A DNA stretch of 47,287 nucleotides, taken from NCBI GenBank assembly GCA_943788935.1, contig CALSSE010000022.1, forward strand, positions 1 to 47,287, read 5' to 3'. Of the stretch, positions 1-9,129 are shown piece by piece (position 1 is the first letter of the stretch; each line of letters opens with the position of its first letter). This DNA comes from an uncultured bacterium. GTDB taxonomy: Bacteria > Myxococcota_A > Bradymonadia > UBA7976 > VGTA01. The position numbers were made by a program, and so were the translations under genes. The notes under the pieces were generated by a model. It ran no database searches. It saw nothing but the letters and a program-made list of their open reading frames with translations, and had not been told where the DNA came from.

Positions 1-1
1 A

Positions 2-1091
2 AACAGCCCACCTGCACCGAGGAAGACGCTGAAGGCGCCTCTATCCTCTGAGCCTACGGCAAATGCTGATCAGACACTGACCTCCAGTTTTAAGCCCCTC
101 CTCCCCAAACACCTCAAAGTACTCACAGACACAGATCAGACATTGGTCGGTCCTAAGGACATAGACCGATGGGAGCCGAGCGGCGCTGCGGCAACCGATA
201 AGCACCTGTGGGTCGTGAGTGATCGGGAAGGGTGGCTCACTAGATACACTCTCCCTCTAGCTAAGGGAGTCAACCAACCCGATATGGCCCATCAAGTAAA
301 GCCCCTCCCTTAACAATCGCATCAAGTGGGAAGGGCTAGAGTGGTCTAAAGGATCTGATGGGAGCGTCAATGGTCTGCTGATGTTAGAGGCGATCTCTAG
401 AAGTGTTTGGAGATGTGAAGACCCCGAAGAAGGGTGTACTCGCCTCACGAGACTTAATCTAGACTCTCTCAACTCGGTTTTGGACAACGCCGTCCCCAAT
501 CCCTTTAAATATATTATGTTTGAGGCGATCGCCCTCTTTGACCAACCCTATGTTGGAGTAAGGGGCTACCATGATAAACAGCGAGGCTTAACCCCATGGT
601 CATTAATGGCGAGCCTCGATGGCGCGATGCTCCTCGACGCTAGAGACCCCTTGATCGTTGATGACCGAGTTTATGGTTTAAGTGGAGCGACTTATGACGC
701 ACAACAGAAGGGTTTTTGGCTCACGTGGAGCCATGAAGCAGAGAATATCTCAACCCGTAAATCTGTAAGTGGACTCTTGACCTTCTCACCACTCCAAGTC
801 GCTAAAAATAAACAGGGAGAATCGAAGAAGGCTGCAGCCTCAACGTTAGAGTATGGCAAGACTAGGATACAACACCGTGATGCCACTCAGTTTAAGATCT
901 GCGCTCATTTCCAGCTTAAGCCTGAAGGAGTGTCAGTGAGTGAGACAGGCATGCTTTTTGTTGTCTTCGATGAGGACCTAGACCGTAAAAGTGATGAAGA
1001 GAATCATCAAGGTCAATACTTTCCTCTCCTTAACAATCAGGATTATGTCTACACTGCTTCTGTTGAGCGACTCATGAGCGACTGTCGCTGA
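2..1091 (+). pseudogene. Frameshifted, left-truncated esterase-like/phytase-like beta-propeller gene
   Basis: The gene enters from the left edge. One frame is open from base 2 to the TAA at 311-313; a second is open from 300 to the stop at 1091. The first ends with a stretch containing EPSGAA and LWVVSDREG, the second continues with IKWEGLEWS and FEAIALFD. This WEPSG..LwvvSD / EGLEW / FEaIALFD series resembles 'esterase-like activity of phytase' and SdiA-regulated six-bladed propellers, so the two frames look like one protein. Removing one C from the run at 307-309 joins them cleanly. The ATG at 381 is therefore probably an internal methionine, not a start. The N-terminus is outside the window. 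The family call rests on motifs only; whether the shift is biological or a sequencing error cannot be told from here. Confidence 0.6.
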
Positions 1092-1203
1092 GAAAGACCC
1101 AATAAACAAAGAGATAGAGTTAAGTCAGCAACGGTATACCGACATAGGTATCATATGCACAGAGACTGTTTTCTAACCTCAATGTTTTATTGGAGCTGCT
1201 CAT

Positions 1204-2646
1204 ATGCTACGGCAAGTCACTCACTGTTTAGGCGAACCTCATCGTCACCAACGAAGGACAAATCGATTATTTTCCATGCTTTTAGCGGTCCTCATCGGCT
1301 GTCTTTTGGGATGCGATGAGAGCTCGAAGTCTTCGCTAGATAACAAAAATGATGATGACCTCGATACTTCTATTGATCAAACCATCAATGATAGGGGAGT
1401 GAGTGAGCTAGACACCGAGCTCGATCAAGAGATAGTACAATGTGAGAGCCTACGGCGTCCTATTATATTTGTTCATGGTTTTCTCGCCGCTGGGGACACT
1501 TGGAGCCGACAGGTCTATCGGCTCATTCAGACCGGATCATGCCCTGAATGGATACGCGCTTATGATTGGAACAGCCTTGATATGAGTAAAGATCATACTC
1601 TAGGTTTGGATCTTTTAGTAGACGAGTTACTTGAGCTCTCTGGGCGAGACCAAGTAGATCTCGTTGGTCACTCGGCAGGAGGAGGGGTGAGCTACGATTA
1701 TCTCTCTTCATCTGATAATGAAGCGAAGGTCGCTCATTATGTTCATATCGGTAGCTTCCCAAATGAGAGACCTGCTGGAGTTAATGGAGAGACACCGACA
1801 CTTAATCTATGGTCATCAGCGGATACTGTGGTTGAAGGTGAAGATATCCCTGACGCTGTGAATGTGAGTTTAGAGGCTCTTGATCACTACGCGATCGCTA
1901 CATCATTTGAGAGCTACTCACGCATCTCTTCTTTTCTTTATAATGATAGCCCTCTGAGCGAAGACCCGTATCTGAACGAGGATAACGACGATGTTTATCT
2001 ACACGGGCGCTCTGCTTCTTTGGGAGAGAACAAAGTAAACGCAGCCGCCCGAGTACAAATTTGGTCTCTTGATCGTCGTGGTATAAGAGAGACGCTCATC
2101 TCCGAGACTGAGACCGACGCTGACGGTCGGTTTGTCTTCAGTGGTTTATCGGTAGGCTCTCCTTATGAGATCGTCCCTACTCTAGATGGACAATCAACCC
2201 CATCTGTTCGTTACTTTACGCCCCCACTGCTGCGAAATAATGATCTATTTTATTTAAGAACTTTCCCCGAAGACTCATCGCTCGCCGGCTTGTTAACTCG
2301 CCAACTACCCACTAGTGATGATCAAGTCTCCATAGTAATATTTAACGCTCATCGGGCATTTCTCAGCGGAGTAGACTCACTCACTTTGAATGGTGACGAG
2401 CTACTCACCACGGAGAGCGCTTCAGCAGACAATACGACCATCGCCTTATTTGTGTTTGATATTAACGCTGATGGAGAGTCAGGTGGTAACCTCCCTCTGT
2501 TTGATGGTTTCCCTTTTCTCGCCGCGGTCGATAAACCTATCATGCCAAGTGAAGAGCGATCAATCGAGCTTGATTTTAATGGGAAACGTGTTAATTTACC
2601 TAGTGTATCAGCAGATAAAGGGCCTCTAGTTGTTGTGTTTCCATAA
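1204..2646 (+). CDS. Lipoprotein alpha/beta-hydrolase (lipase/PGAP1-like) with C-terminal Cna-B-like domain
   Basis: A 480-residue putative exported lipase or esterase. A GGAG at 1192-1195 sits 8 bases before the ATG, supporting this start although it gives a long n-region; Met25 (1276) is the alternative. A hydrophobic stretch ends in a lipobox-like LLGC with Cys37, followed by an Asp/Ser-rich linker. The hydrolase domain starts around residue 84: IIFVHGF holds the oxyanion His-Gly (91-92), VGHSAGG carries the nucleophile Ser157, and Asp207 and His228 fit the rest of the triad. From about residue 265 the sequence turns into a beta-sandwich region with VYLHGRSAS and TDADGRFVFSGL, like carboxypeptidase-regulatory/Cna-B domains. 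The substrate is unknown. It lies 39 nt upstream of the BLUF gene on the same strand, so the two may be co-transcribed. Confidence 0.8.
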   Translation: MLRQVTHCLGEPHRHQRRTNRLFSMLLAVLIGCLLGCDESSKSSLDNKNDDDLDTSIDQTINDRGVSELDTELDQEIVQCESLRRPIIFVHGFLAAGDTWSRQVYRLIQTGSCPEWIRAYDWNSLDMSKDHTLGLDLLVDELLELSGRDQVDLVGHSAGGGVSYDYLSSSDNEAKVAHYVHIGSFPNERPAGVNGETPTLNLWSSADTVVEGEDIPDAVNVSLEALDHYAIATSFESYSRISSFLYNDSPLSEDPYLNEDNDDVYLHGRSASLGENKVNAAARVQIWSLDRRGIRETLISETETDADGRFVFSGLSVGSPYEIVPTLDGQSTPSVRYFTPPLLRNNDLFYLRTFPEDSSLAGLLTRQLPTSDDQVSIVIFNAHRAFLSGVDSLTLNGDELLTTESASADNTTIALFVFDINADGESGGNLPLFDGFPFLAAVDKPIMPSEERSIELDFNGKRVNLPSVSADKGPLVVVFP

Positions 2647-2685
2647 GTAGGGCCTTGCAGTTGACTGCGCTTGAGAGGTCGTAAC

Positions 2686-3129
2686 ATGGCTCCTGAATCA
2701 TCGGTGATAGAGACGATTGCTTATTTTAGCGCCTCGACGACTTCATGGAGTGAAGACGAACTCACTCATCTCCTACAGGTTTGTAGAGCAAATAACCTGA
2801 GCGCTGATGTTAGTGGTTTTTTGATCTATGTTGACGGGTCGTTTTTGCAATGGTTAGAAGGACCACCCATAGCGGTCAATCGTATCTTCGAAAAGATCTC
2901 GCTTGATCGACGACATACTCGCGTTAGCCCTATCTTTAAAGGCAGGTTAGGCGTGAGGCATTTCACCAAATGGTCAATGGCCTTCATCCCTAAAGAAGAT
3001 ATAAGCGCTGAGGTATCCTCTGAGATTGCTGATATAAGAGCGTTGCGTCATGGAGGAGGCTTTTTGACAGATGCTCCACGGCTCGCGAGACGAGTGACCG
3101 ATAACTTTTTAAGGATAAATCGTTTCTGA
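2686..3129 (+). CDS. Stand-alone BLUF-domain blue-light photoreceptor
   Basis: A short protein consisting almost entirely of one BLUF (sensor of blue light using FAD) domain. The ATG at 2686 is chosen over the TTG at 2671 because a GAGAGG at 2673-2678 is well spaced for it. Numbered from the TTG, the flavin-contacting residues Tyr18, Asn42, Gln60, Trp101 and Met103 have the same spacing as Tyr21, Asn45, Gln63, Trp104 and Met106 of AppA, and sit in the expected contexts (YFSAS, RANN, FLQWLEGP, KWSMAF). The photocycle residues are therefore all present. No output domain is fused, so signalling would need a partner protein, as for other short BLUF proteins. The final 21 bp overlap the 3' end of the convergent beta-helix gene. 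Confidence 0.92.
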   Translation: MAPESSVIETIAYFSASTTSWSEDELTHLLQVCRANNLSADVSGFLIYVDGSFLQWLEGPPIAVNRIFEKISLDRRHTRVSPIFKGRLGVRHFTKWSMAFIPKEDISAEVSSEIADIRALRHGGGFLTDAPRLARRVTDNFLRINRF

Positions 3130-4914
3130 TTCAACGGGTCCGATACGACTGCATCTCATACGACTGCATCTTATACGACTGTATCTTATACGACTGCATC
3201 TTATACGACTGCGTCTAATGCTATAGATCACACATCCATAGAAAAGAATCAGAGACAACGGCCAGTGAGCTCCCCTCCTGTGAGTTGGTTGACTGCACCC
3301 TGCCTGACCTCTCTCTTCAGCGGGTATACTTGGCTCCTCATCGAATCCTTCATCGATGAGCGGCTCATTTACTCCTTGATCAAGCAAGTTATGGTCGATG
3401 ACCTCGTCCCCTCCGCTCTCATAATCATCATCTGCAGAAGTGTCTAGGCAAGATGAATCTTCACCATAAGGTAGAAAAGAGCCCTCAGCGCATTGAAGAG
3501 TGATCTCGCCACAAGGGTGATCAGGTGAAGAGCGGGTGAGCTCTCCGTGGAGAATAACTTGCTCACCACTCAGGAGACACGCTCGATGATTATCGGCGAT
3601 CATAGTGTCTTCATGCTCATCAGGCATGAGCGCTAAATAATCGGTAAATGAAGTGCTCAGCTCATCAGCGCCTAAAGAGTCCCTCACATAAGCGTTCCCT
3701 CTAATGAGTGTATTCATCACCGGAGAATCATCTAGAAGAGCCCGAAAAGGCGCCCCTAAAAATATGTAATCAAAGTCACCGACAAAGAGGTTCTCGGTGA
3801 TCTCTGTCTCATCATCTTCTACTCGAATCCCACCTAAGCTGATGTACTCAAAACGGTTCTCGATGATCATATTCTCCTCGGCAAAATCAGGCCAAACCGA
3901 TGCCGTGCCGACAGAGAGCAGATACCCTCCATAATAAGCGGATGGATACTCTTGATAAATCGGAGGAAGAAGCTCCACTACATTAAGTGGATTATCATAG
4001 GGAGTTGGGTCACCACACTCCATTAACCGGAGGTCTCTCGATTGTCGAGAGGCTACCCATACTCCGAAAGGCTGCTGAGAGAAAAGATTGCCTTGAATCA
4101 GGTTCGCTCGAGCATGCTCGGTTCTTGGTCGACTACCGGGCTCTGACTCAGCATGTTCCCAACAGTTTTTATAGAGTAAGATCCCTCCAAAAGCGTTATC
4201 AATGATATCATTATTGAGGATACGATGTTCAGATGAAGCATCAACAGCGATCCCCTCTCGTCTATACCACCCTAGGCGTGGAGACCCATCGGGTTTGAGA
4301 TGACCATTCCCTGAGATGGTGTTGTTCTCCATCAAGTGACCTTTACCGTAGGGAGAGAGGTACACTCCTGCGCTGCTATTATTGATGATCACCGAGTCTC
4401 GAATCGTTACCCCTAATGTGTAAACATGGAGGTGAGCTCCTACCCCCTCAGAGTCGCTGATCTGTACATTATGAATCATAACGTCGATCGGCGCGATCGC
4501 TCGAACCTCATCGGGACTCTCGTCATCATTTGCTTGACGAGCCCTCACCGCTAGACCTCTTCCACCCTTTAAATAGCAGTTCTTCACTGTCGCTCGATCA
4601 GCTCTCCTCTTAATATTGATGAGATACTCTCCGGAACCTCGCAGCTCTGCCCCCTGACAATCGAGAGTGGTGTCAGGCTGATTGATCACAAACGCTTGCT
4701 CATAGTAGCAACTTGAATCTAAGCGCACTTCACCGCTCAGTGAATCATCAGGATATTCACATAAGACTGCGCTAGGATCTCTCTCAAAGAGAGGACCACG
4801 CGGGTTTGCTTCTGCGACGATCGAGACCATATTGACGAAAATAATACTCATCATGAATGGCACAGAGAGAGCTAGAGAAGGATTTAAAAGAGGCAATAAG
4901 CTGCGTGACGTCAT
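3109..4914 (-). CDS. Secreted right-handed beta-helix protein with MYXO-CTERM-like C-terminus
   Basis: A 601-residue exported protein. An AGGA lies about 6 nt before the ATG at 4914. Residues 1-36 form a signal peptide ending near AEA. Residues about 60-470 repeat short strands rich in Asn/Gly (for example NSSAGVYLSPYG, NAFGGILLYKN), the NosD/pectate-lyase-like parallel beta-helix pattern; no catalytic site is assigned. An Asp/Glu-rich linker follows, then Gly539-Cys540-Ser541, a hydrophobic helix (WPLSLILFYGCVIY) and RRSR. GCS + helix + Arg matches the MYXO-CTERM sorting signal recognised by myxosortase in Myxococcota, which would place the protein at the cell surface. Unusually, about 30 more residues follow, encoded largely by a 15-bp repeat. 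It lies 105 bp downstream of the SDR gene on the same strand. Confidence 0.78.
   Translation of the reverse strand: MTSRSLLPLLNPSLALSVPFMMSIIFVNMVSIVAEANPRGPLFERDPSAVLCEYPDDSLSGEVRLDSSCYYEQAFVINQPDTTLDCQGAELRGSGEYLINIKRRADRATVKNCYLKGGRGLAVRARQANDDESPDEVRAIAPIDVMIHNVQISDSEGVGAHLHVYTLGVTIRDSVIINNSSAGVYLSPYGKGHLMENNTISGNGHLKPDGSPRLGWYRREGIAVDASSEHRILNNDIIDNAFGGILLYKNCWEHAESEPGSRPRTEHARANLIQGNLFSQQPFGVWVASRQSRDLRLMECGDPTPYDNPLNVVELLPPIYQEYPSAYYGGYLLSVGTASVWPDFAEENMIIENRFEYISLGGIRVEDDETEITENLFVGDFDYIFLGAPFRALLDDSPVMNTLIRGNAYVRDSLGADELSTSFTDYLALMPDEHEDTMIADNHRACLLSGEQVILHGELTRSSPDHPCGEITLQCAEGSFLPYGEDSSCLDTSADDDYESGGDEVIDHNLLDQGVNEPLIDEGFDEEPSIPAEERGQAGCSQPTHRRGAHWPLSLILFYGCVIYSIRRSRIRCSRIRYSRIRCSRMRCSRIGPVESETIYP
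3143..3217. repeat. 15-bp minisatellite, 5 copies, inside the beta-helix gene
   Basis: Five head-to-tail units related to atacgactgcatctt, differing at one or two bases each. Read on the minus strand they encode the repeated pentapeptide SRIRC (with RY and RM variants), which forms the arginine-rich tail after the membrane helix of the beta-helix protein. The unit is a multiple of 3, so copy number can change without breaking the frame. Confidence 0.9.
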
Positions 4915-5019
4915 GATATATCCTAATCAAACATTCTAAAAAATAGATGACATATGCGCTACGTTATTTCATCGCTCAATCACAGTATAAACGATAAATC
5001 TCTATCTGTACTTAGTGAG

Positions 5020-5739
5020 CTAACTACCAAAGATATCCAAGAATTGGCCCGTCATATCTCGAGGGGCTAGAGTGAATAAGTAGAGGATCGCGTTGGCGAT
5101 CTCTACTGGGGTACTCCAATCACTGTCACCATCAGGTTGGTAAGCCCTTGACATATCGGTGTCCACCCATCCCGGGTTTACACCATTCACTCTCACCCCA
5201 TGAGGTCGAACAGAGCGAGCTAACGATGTGGTATAACCAGCGACAGCCCACTTACTGGCCGTATAGGGCCCCAAGTCATCATCAGCCATTCTCGCTGAAG
5301 AAGACGCTAAGTTAACGATACACCCTGCGCCTTCATTGACCATATGAGGAATGACCTCGTGACAACATAGGAAAGTACCGCGAAGATTAACCTGCATCAT
5401 CTGATCCCACTCTTCGACGCTAGTCTTCCATACTGGGGTGTCATATTGAATCACGCCAGCACAGTTTACTAAGCCATCAATTCTTTGATGCCTCTCTATG
5501 ATCTCAACGACCGCTCGTTTTACGCTCTCTTGAAGGGTGACATCTAGTGAGACTCCCTCCGCGCGCCCTCCTCTCTCTCTAATTTCTTGAACGACCGACT
5601 CATAACCGAGCTGAGTTCGAGCGCTGACGATCACCAATGCTCCTGCCTGAGCGCAAGTGTAAGCGACTTCTCGACCGATCCCGCGACTAGCGCCGGTAAT
5701 GAGGATCACTTGATCATTGAGGAGTTGGTTTGAGAACAT
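5020..5739 (-). CDS. Short-chain dehydrogenase/reductase (SDR), NAD(P)-dependent
   Basis: A classical SDR of about 240 residues. The ATG at 5739 is preferred because AAAGG lies 7 nt upstream; a GTG at 5754 would add five residues. Numbered from the GTG, the Rossmann motif TGASRGIG is at 20-27, NCAG at 97-100, and the catalytic Ser151, Tyr164 and Lys168 in YTASK are all present. A following NPGWVDTDM matches the usual PG motif. The gene starts 30 nt after the stop of the adenylation-thiolation-reductase gene on the same strand. They are probably co-transcribed, so the SDR may reduce or oxidise the aldehyde or alcohol the larger enzyme releases. The substrate is unknown; family confidence is high, pathway confidence low. 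Confidence 0.9.
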   Translation of the reverse strand: MFSNQLLNDQVILITGASRGIGREVAYTCAQAGALVIVSARTQLGYESVVQEIRERGGRAEGVSLDVTLQESVKRAVVEIIERHQRIDGLVNCAGVIQYDTPVWKTSVEEWDQMMQVNLRGTFLCCHEVIPHMVNEGAGCIVNLASSSARMADDDLGPYTASKWAVAGYTTSLARSVRPHGVRVNGVNPGWVDTDMSRAYQPDGDSDWSTPVEIANAILYLFTLAPRDMTGQFLDIFGS

Positions 5740-5769
5740 TGGAAGACCTTTCACACTCGATTGAGGGAT

Positions 5770-8700
5770 CTATTTGATACTGAATAATTGATTAAAATAG
5801 CCCTCAAGCGAGGGGGGGACCTCATAGAAATGAGAACACTCTGGGAGATCCACAGTGAGATGTTTGACTGAAAAGCGATCTTCACTGGTGAGGAGTTGAT
5901 TGAAGTGGTGAAGTGAAGCACCTAGAACTCTACTGGCCGGATCAGAAGAGCTCATTAAGAGCTTTCTCCATTCCCTCCAAGTGATCTCCTCTGCGGAGAG
6001 CCACCCCTTTGCTCGCCACTCTGCAAAGAGTTGATCAGCATCTAGAGTGATGGGATGAACGAGGTGATAGTAAGCTCGTGGAGAGTTTAACTGAGCGATC
6101 CCGACGATCATCGTCGAGATGACATCGACAGGAGAGACCTCAAAGTGCCAACCGGTATCCTGTGGCGCCCTCCCCTCTCTTGCACACGCTCCCCAAATCA
6201 ACGCTGAGAGGTCATCAGGATTATTATATTGAGTGACCTGATGAGGGCCGATATTACCCGGTCGATACACTGTAACCGGTAAACCGAGTGAAGCAGCCTG
6301 GCTCATCAGCTGCTCAGCGACCCACTTCGCTTGTGAATACCCATCAGCTAAACGCTCCGCATCAGTTAAAGTCACTTCCCTCTCTTCGTGAAGACCGATC
6401 TCGGTGTGCGCTAAAACGGAATTCGTAGAGATATAGTGTACAGTCTTAGGAGATTGATGAGCGGCGAAATGGAGAATATACCGACTACCATCGACAATAC
6501 TCTCTCGAGTTTGAGTGTATAGAGCGCGCAGATTAACGAGGGCTGCGCAGTGGAAGATCACATCAACTTCTTGACTGAGCTCGTGATAGCTCGATGAATC
6601 CAGACCAAGTTGAGGATCACAGATGTCTCCTTCGATCACTCTAAGTTGACCTCTTCTCAGCTGGTCACTGAGGTCGCCATGTCCCGATTTAGAATATTTC
6701 TTAACGAGCCTCTGCTCTCCTGATTCTCTGTGACCTGTTTTATGCTCTCGACCTCTAACCACGCAGGTGATGATTGTCTCGTCTCCGGTCTCTCTTAAAA
6801 GGGTCTCTAGGAGAGTTATCCCTAGATGACCCGTAGCCCCTGTGAGAAGTACATGACGCGCATTAGCGAGGGGAGTCCTCTGCGCATTTTTAATAACAAG
6901 CGGCTGCCCAGACTCGTCTAATGTAACTGATGAAGGCCAAGAGAGCTCAAGATCCTCTTCACACCAAAAGGGAAGAAATGCCTTATTATCTAAGCTCTGC
7001 GAGACATCATGAGTAGGCGTTCGATGTGACGGATTCCGAAGAGTATATGCTCGATGGTTCGTCAAGCTCACCTCGAGATACTCACCTAAGCGAGGATGCT
7101 CATAGAGCTCATCTCCATTGAGTTGAACATCAAAGACCTGTTCGACAGACAACACCAAATCTACCATAGAGAGAGAGTGTCCTCCGCTCTCATAGAAATC
7201 GGTCTCTAGATCGACCTTCATTACATCAAGTTCTAATGAGCGTGCCCATAGAAGCCTCATCAACTCGATACAGTCAGCCCATTGATCTTGAGGGCGAAGC
7301 GAGAGCTCCTTAAGTGAGATCTCTGCCTCTCTCTCCAATGACCAAAGGATCTCTTGATCGAGCTTGCCAGAGATCGGATGAACAGGGAAGTGATCGAGAC
7401 GAATATATTTACTGGGGATCATATATGCAGGGAGCGCAGCTTTAAGCCATTTACGAAGTCGAGGCGCAGCTTGACTCTCATCATCGATCCAAGCGCTTAA
7501 GACCTCCTCATCACCGATGATAAATGCGGTGAGGTGATGGGAGAGATGAGCGCCTCTTAGAAAGACCCTAGCCTCTTTGATTTGTGGATGTAAATGGAGC
7601 GCTTCTTCTATGGAGTTGAGGTAAACGCTGTATCCTCGCATCTTCACCATCGTTCCCAAGCGACCTTTAATGGTGATCAGGCCGTCTTCTTCGATTGAGG
7701 CTCGATCACCTGTCGCATAATAGGCTTGTTGATCGATCACCGGAAAACGCTCATGAGTTAGCGCCTCTAGATGTAGATAACCAGGACCTAACCCATGGCC
7801 ACTGATATAGAGCTCTCCTTCACCCATCGAAGAGAGCCCCGTCTCGGTCATGACCTTGACGACAACTCCTCGATCAGCATAACCAACGGGGCAAATCCCC
7901 CCTCTCTTCTGAGTGATCTCATCGAGGTCAAGACGTCTGAGGTCAGCGTTAGAGACATCGTGGCATTCACAAATAGAGTAGGTATTTAAGAGCTTAATCT
8001 CCAGAGGTAAGGCGAGCAAGGCCTCCTGGAGTAGCTTGGCGGTGACGACTTCACCATTAAGCCAAATGGTGCGAACCTTACTCAGTTTCTCTCTCAGCTC
8101 ATCCGCCGAGAGAGAGCGGATAAGACGTTGAAAAGCCGAGGGGGTAAAGAGCACCTCTGTGGTGTGAATCCTCGCCAAATAGCTCGTTAACTTCTTGGGT
8201 GCAGAGAGGAGCTCATCAGGGATCACACAGGTAGTCGACCCCACCATGAGTGGACGGAGAATCTCCCACATAAAGAAGACATTGCAGGCGACGCGCTCTC
8301 CTTCTTGATAAGGATTAAAGAGGTGACGAGCCTCGTAAGAGCCGACTAGCGCTCTTTGGATCTGCAAAACCCCTTTTGGTTTTCCGGTTGTCCCTGAAGT
8401 ATAGGTCGCGAAGCAAACATTATCGGGAGTCGTCTCTACTAACGGAGTGAGCTTGGCCTCTACTGCTCCGGTATCTGGAGTCATCAATAGATGATATCCC
8501 TGTCCCTCAAGTCGCGGTTCGAGATCTATATAGATGATCTCGCTGCTCTCGGAGACATCAAATCCGCTTAAACTCTCTGATCGATCGGTCGTCGACAAGA
8601 TTACCTTGGGGGTGGCGTCGGCTAAAATCAGATTAATCTGCTGAGCTGGCAGATCTGTGGGGATGGGTAAAAACGCTGCCCCTGACTTTAATATCGCGAG

Positions 8701-8937
8701 ACATCCGAGAACAAATGCTGAAGAGGAGGCCATGTAGATAACGATTAAATCGTCAGGCACTACTCCCAAGGACTGAAGTTTTAGAGAGATGAGGTCAGTC
8801 TCTTGGTCAAGATCTCTATAAGTAAGCTCAAGCGATCTATCTACTAAAGCAATGCGCTGAGGGTGAGCTTCCGCGATCGCAGCGAATCGTCGCTGATAAC
8901 TTAACCAAGGTATAGAAGTAGAGTTAGCTACCATCAT
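5770..8937 (-). CDS. Adenylation-thiolation-thioester reductase (NRPS-like/carboxylic acid reductase-type) enzyme
   Basis: About 1055 residues with the order A-T-R: it should activate a carboxylic acid as acyl-AMP, load it on a phosphopantetheine arm and release it reductively with NAD(P)H as an aldehyde or alcohol. Numbered from the TTG at 8946, the adenylation motif TYTSGTTGKPKG is at 181-192, ATGD at 411-414 and the A10 lysine at 528 in SGKLD. The carrier serine is Ser591 in GGHSLSM. The reductase domain opens with LTGATGHLG (701-709) and has Tyr870/Lys874 in YSQAK. ATGs at 8937 and 8934 are likelier starts than the TTG. The A5 region reads NTYSICECHD, unlike the usual NxYGPTE, so the substrate cannot be guessed and may not be a standard amino acid. 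No condensation or ketosynthase domain is present. Confidence 0.88.
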   Translation of the reverse strand: MMVANSTSIPWLSYQRRFAAIAEAHPQRIALVDRSLELTYRDLDQETDLISLKLQSLGVVPDDLIVIYMASSSAFVLGCLAILKSGAAFLPIPTDLPAQQINLILADATPKVILSTTDRSESLSGFDVSESSEIIYIDLEPRLEGQGYHLLMTPDTGAVEAKLTPLVETTPDNVCFATYTSGTTGKPKGVLQIQRALVGSYEARHLFNPYQEGERVACNVFFMWEILRPLMVGSTTCVIPDELLSAPKKLTSYLARIHTTEVLFTPSAFQRLIRSLSADELREKLSKVRTIWLNGEVVTAKLLQEALLALPLEIKLLNTYSICECHDVSNADLRRLDLDEITQKRGGICPVGYADRGVVVKVMTETGLSSMGEGELYISGHGLGPGYLHLEALTHERFPVIDQQAYYATGDRASIEEDGLITIKGRLGTMVKMRGYSVYLNSIEEALHLHPQIKEARVFLRGAHLSHHLTAFIIGDEEVLSAWIDDESQAAPRLRKWLKAALPAYMIPSKYIRLDHFPVHPISGKLDQEILWSLEREAEISLKELSLRPQDQWADCIELMRLLWARSLELDVMKVDLETDFYESGGHSLSMVDLVLSVEQVFDVQLNGDELYEHPRLGEYLEVSLTNHRAYTLRNPSHRTPTHDVSQSLDNKAFLPFWCEEDLELSWPSSVTLDESGQPLVIKNAQRTPLANARHVLLTGATGHLGITLLETLLRETGDETIITCVVRGREHKTGHRESGEQRLVKKYSKSGHGDLSDQLRRGQLRVIEGDICDPQLGLDSSSYHELSQEVDVIFHCAALVNLRALYTQTRESIVDGSRYILHFAAHQSPKTVHYISTNSVLAHTEIGLHEEREVTLTDAERLADGYSQAKWVAEQLMSQAASLGLPVTVYRPGNIGPHQVTQYNNPDDLSALIWGACAREGRAPQDTGWHFEVSPVDVISTMIVGIAQLNSPRAYYHLVHPITLDADQLFAEWRAKGWLSAEEITWREWRKLLMSSSDPASRVLGASLHHFNQLLTSEDRFSVKHLTVDLPECSHFYEVPPSLEGYFNQLFSIK

Positions 8938-9129
8938 TGTACCCAATAAAAGTCAAAGTTTGTTAATAGAAGGAATGGATCATACACAGATTAAGCTCAT
9001 GTACAAGCGAGATATATTGGAGTAATAACCGATCTCAAACCTATTAACAGCTCACTGATCGAAAATACTCCCCCGTCGACTCTTGTTCTCTCGCCCTTGA
9101 GTCAAACATGGTCTCTAATATGGCCTTCT

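Noticed and set aside
2654..2670. Near-palindrome GCAGTTGACTGC between lipase and BLUF genes as a terminator
   Set aside because: Five-base stem, two-base loop and no following T-run.
3143..3217. CRISPR-like array
   Set aside because: Units are directly adjacent 15-mers without spacers; they are a coding minisatellite.
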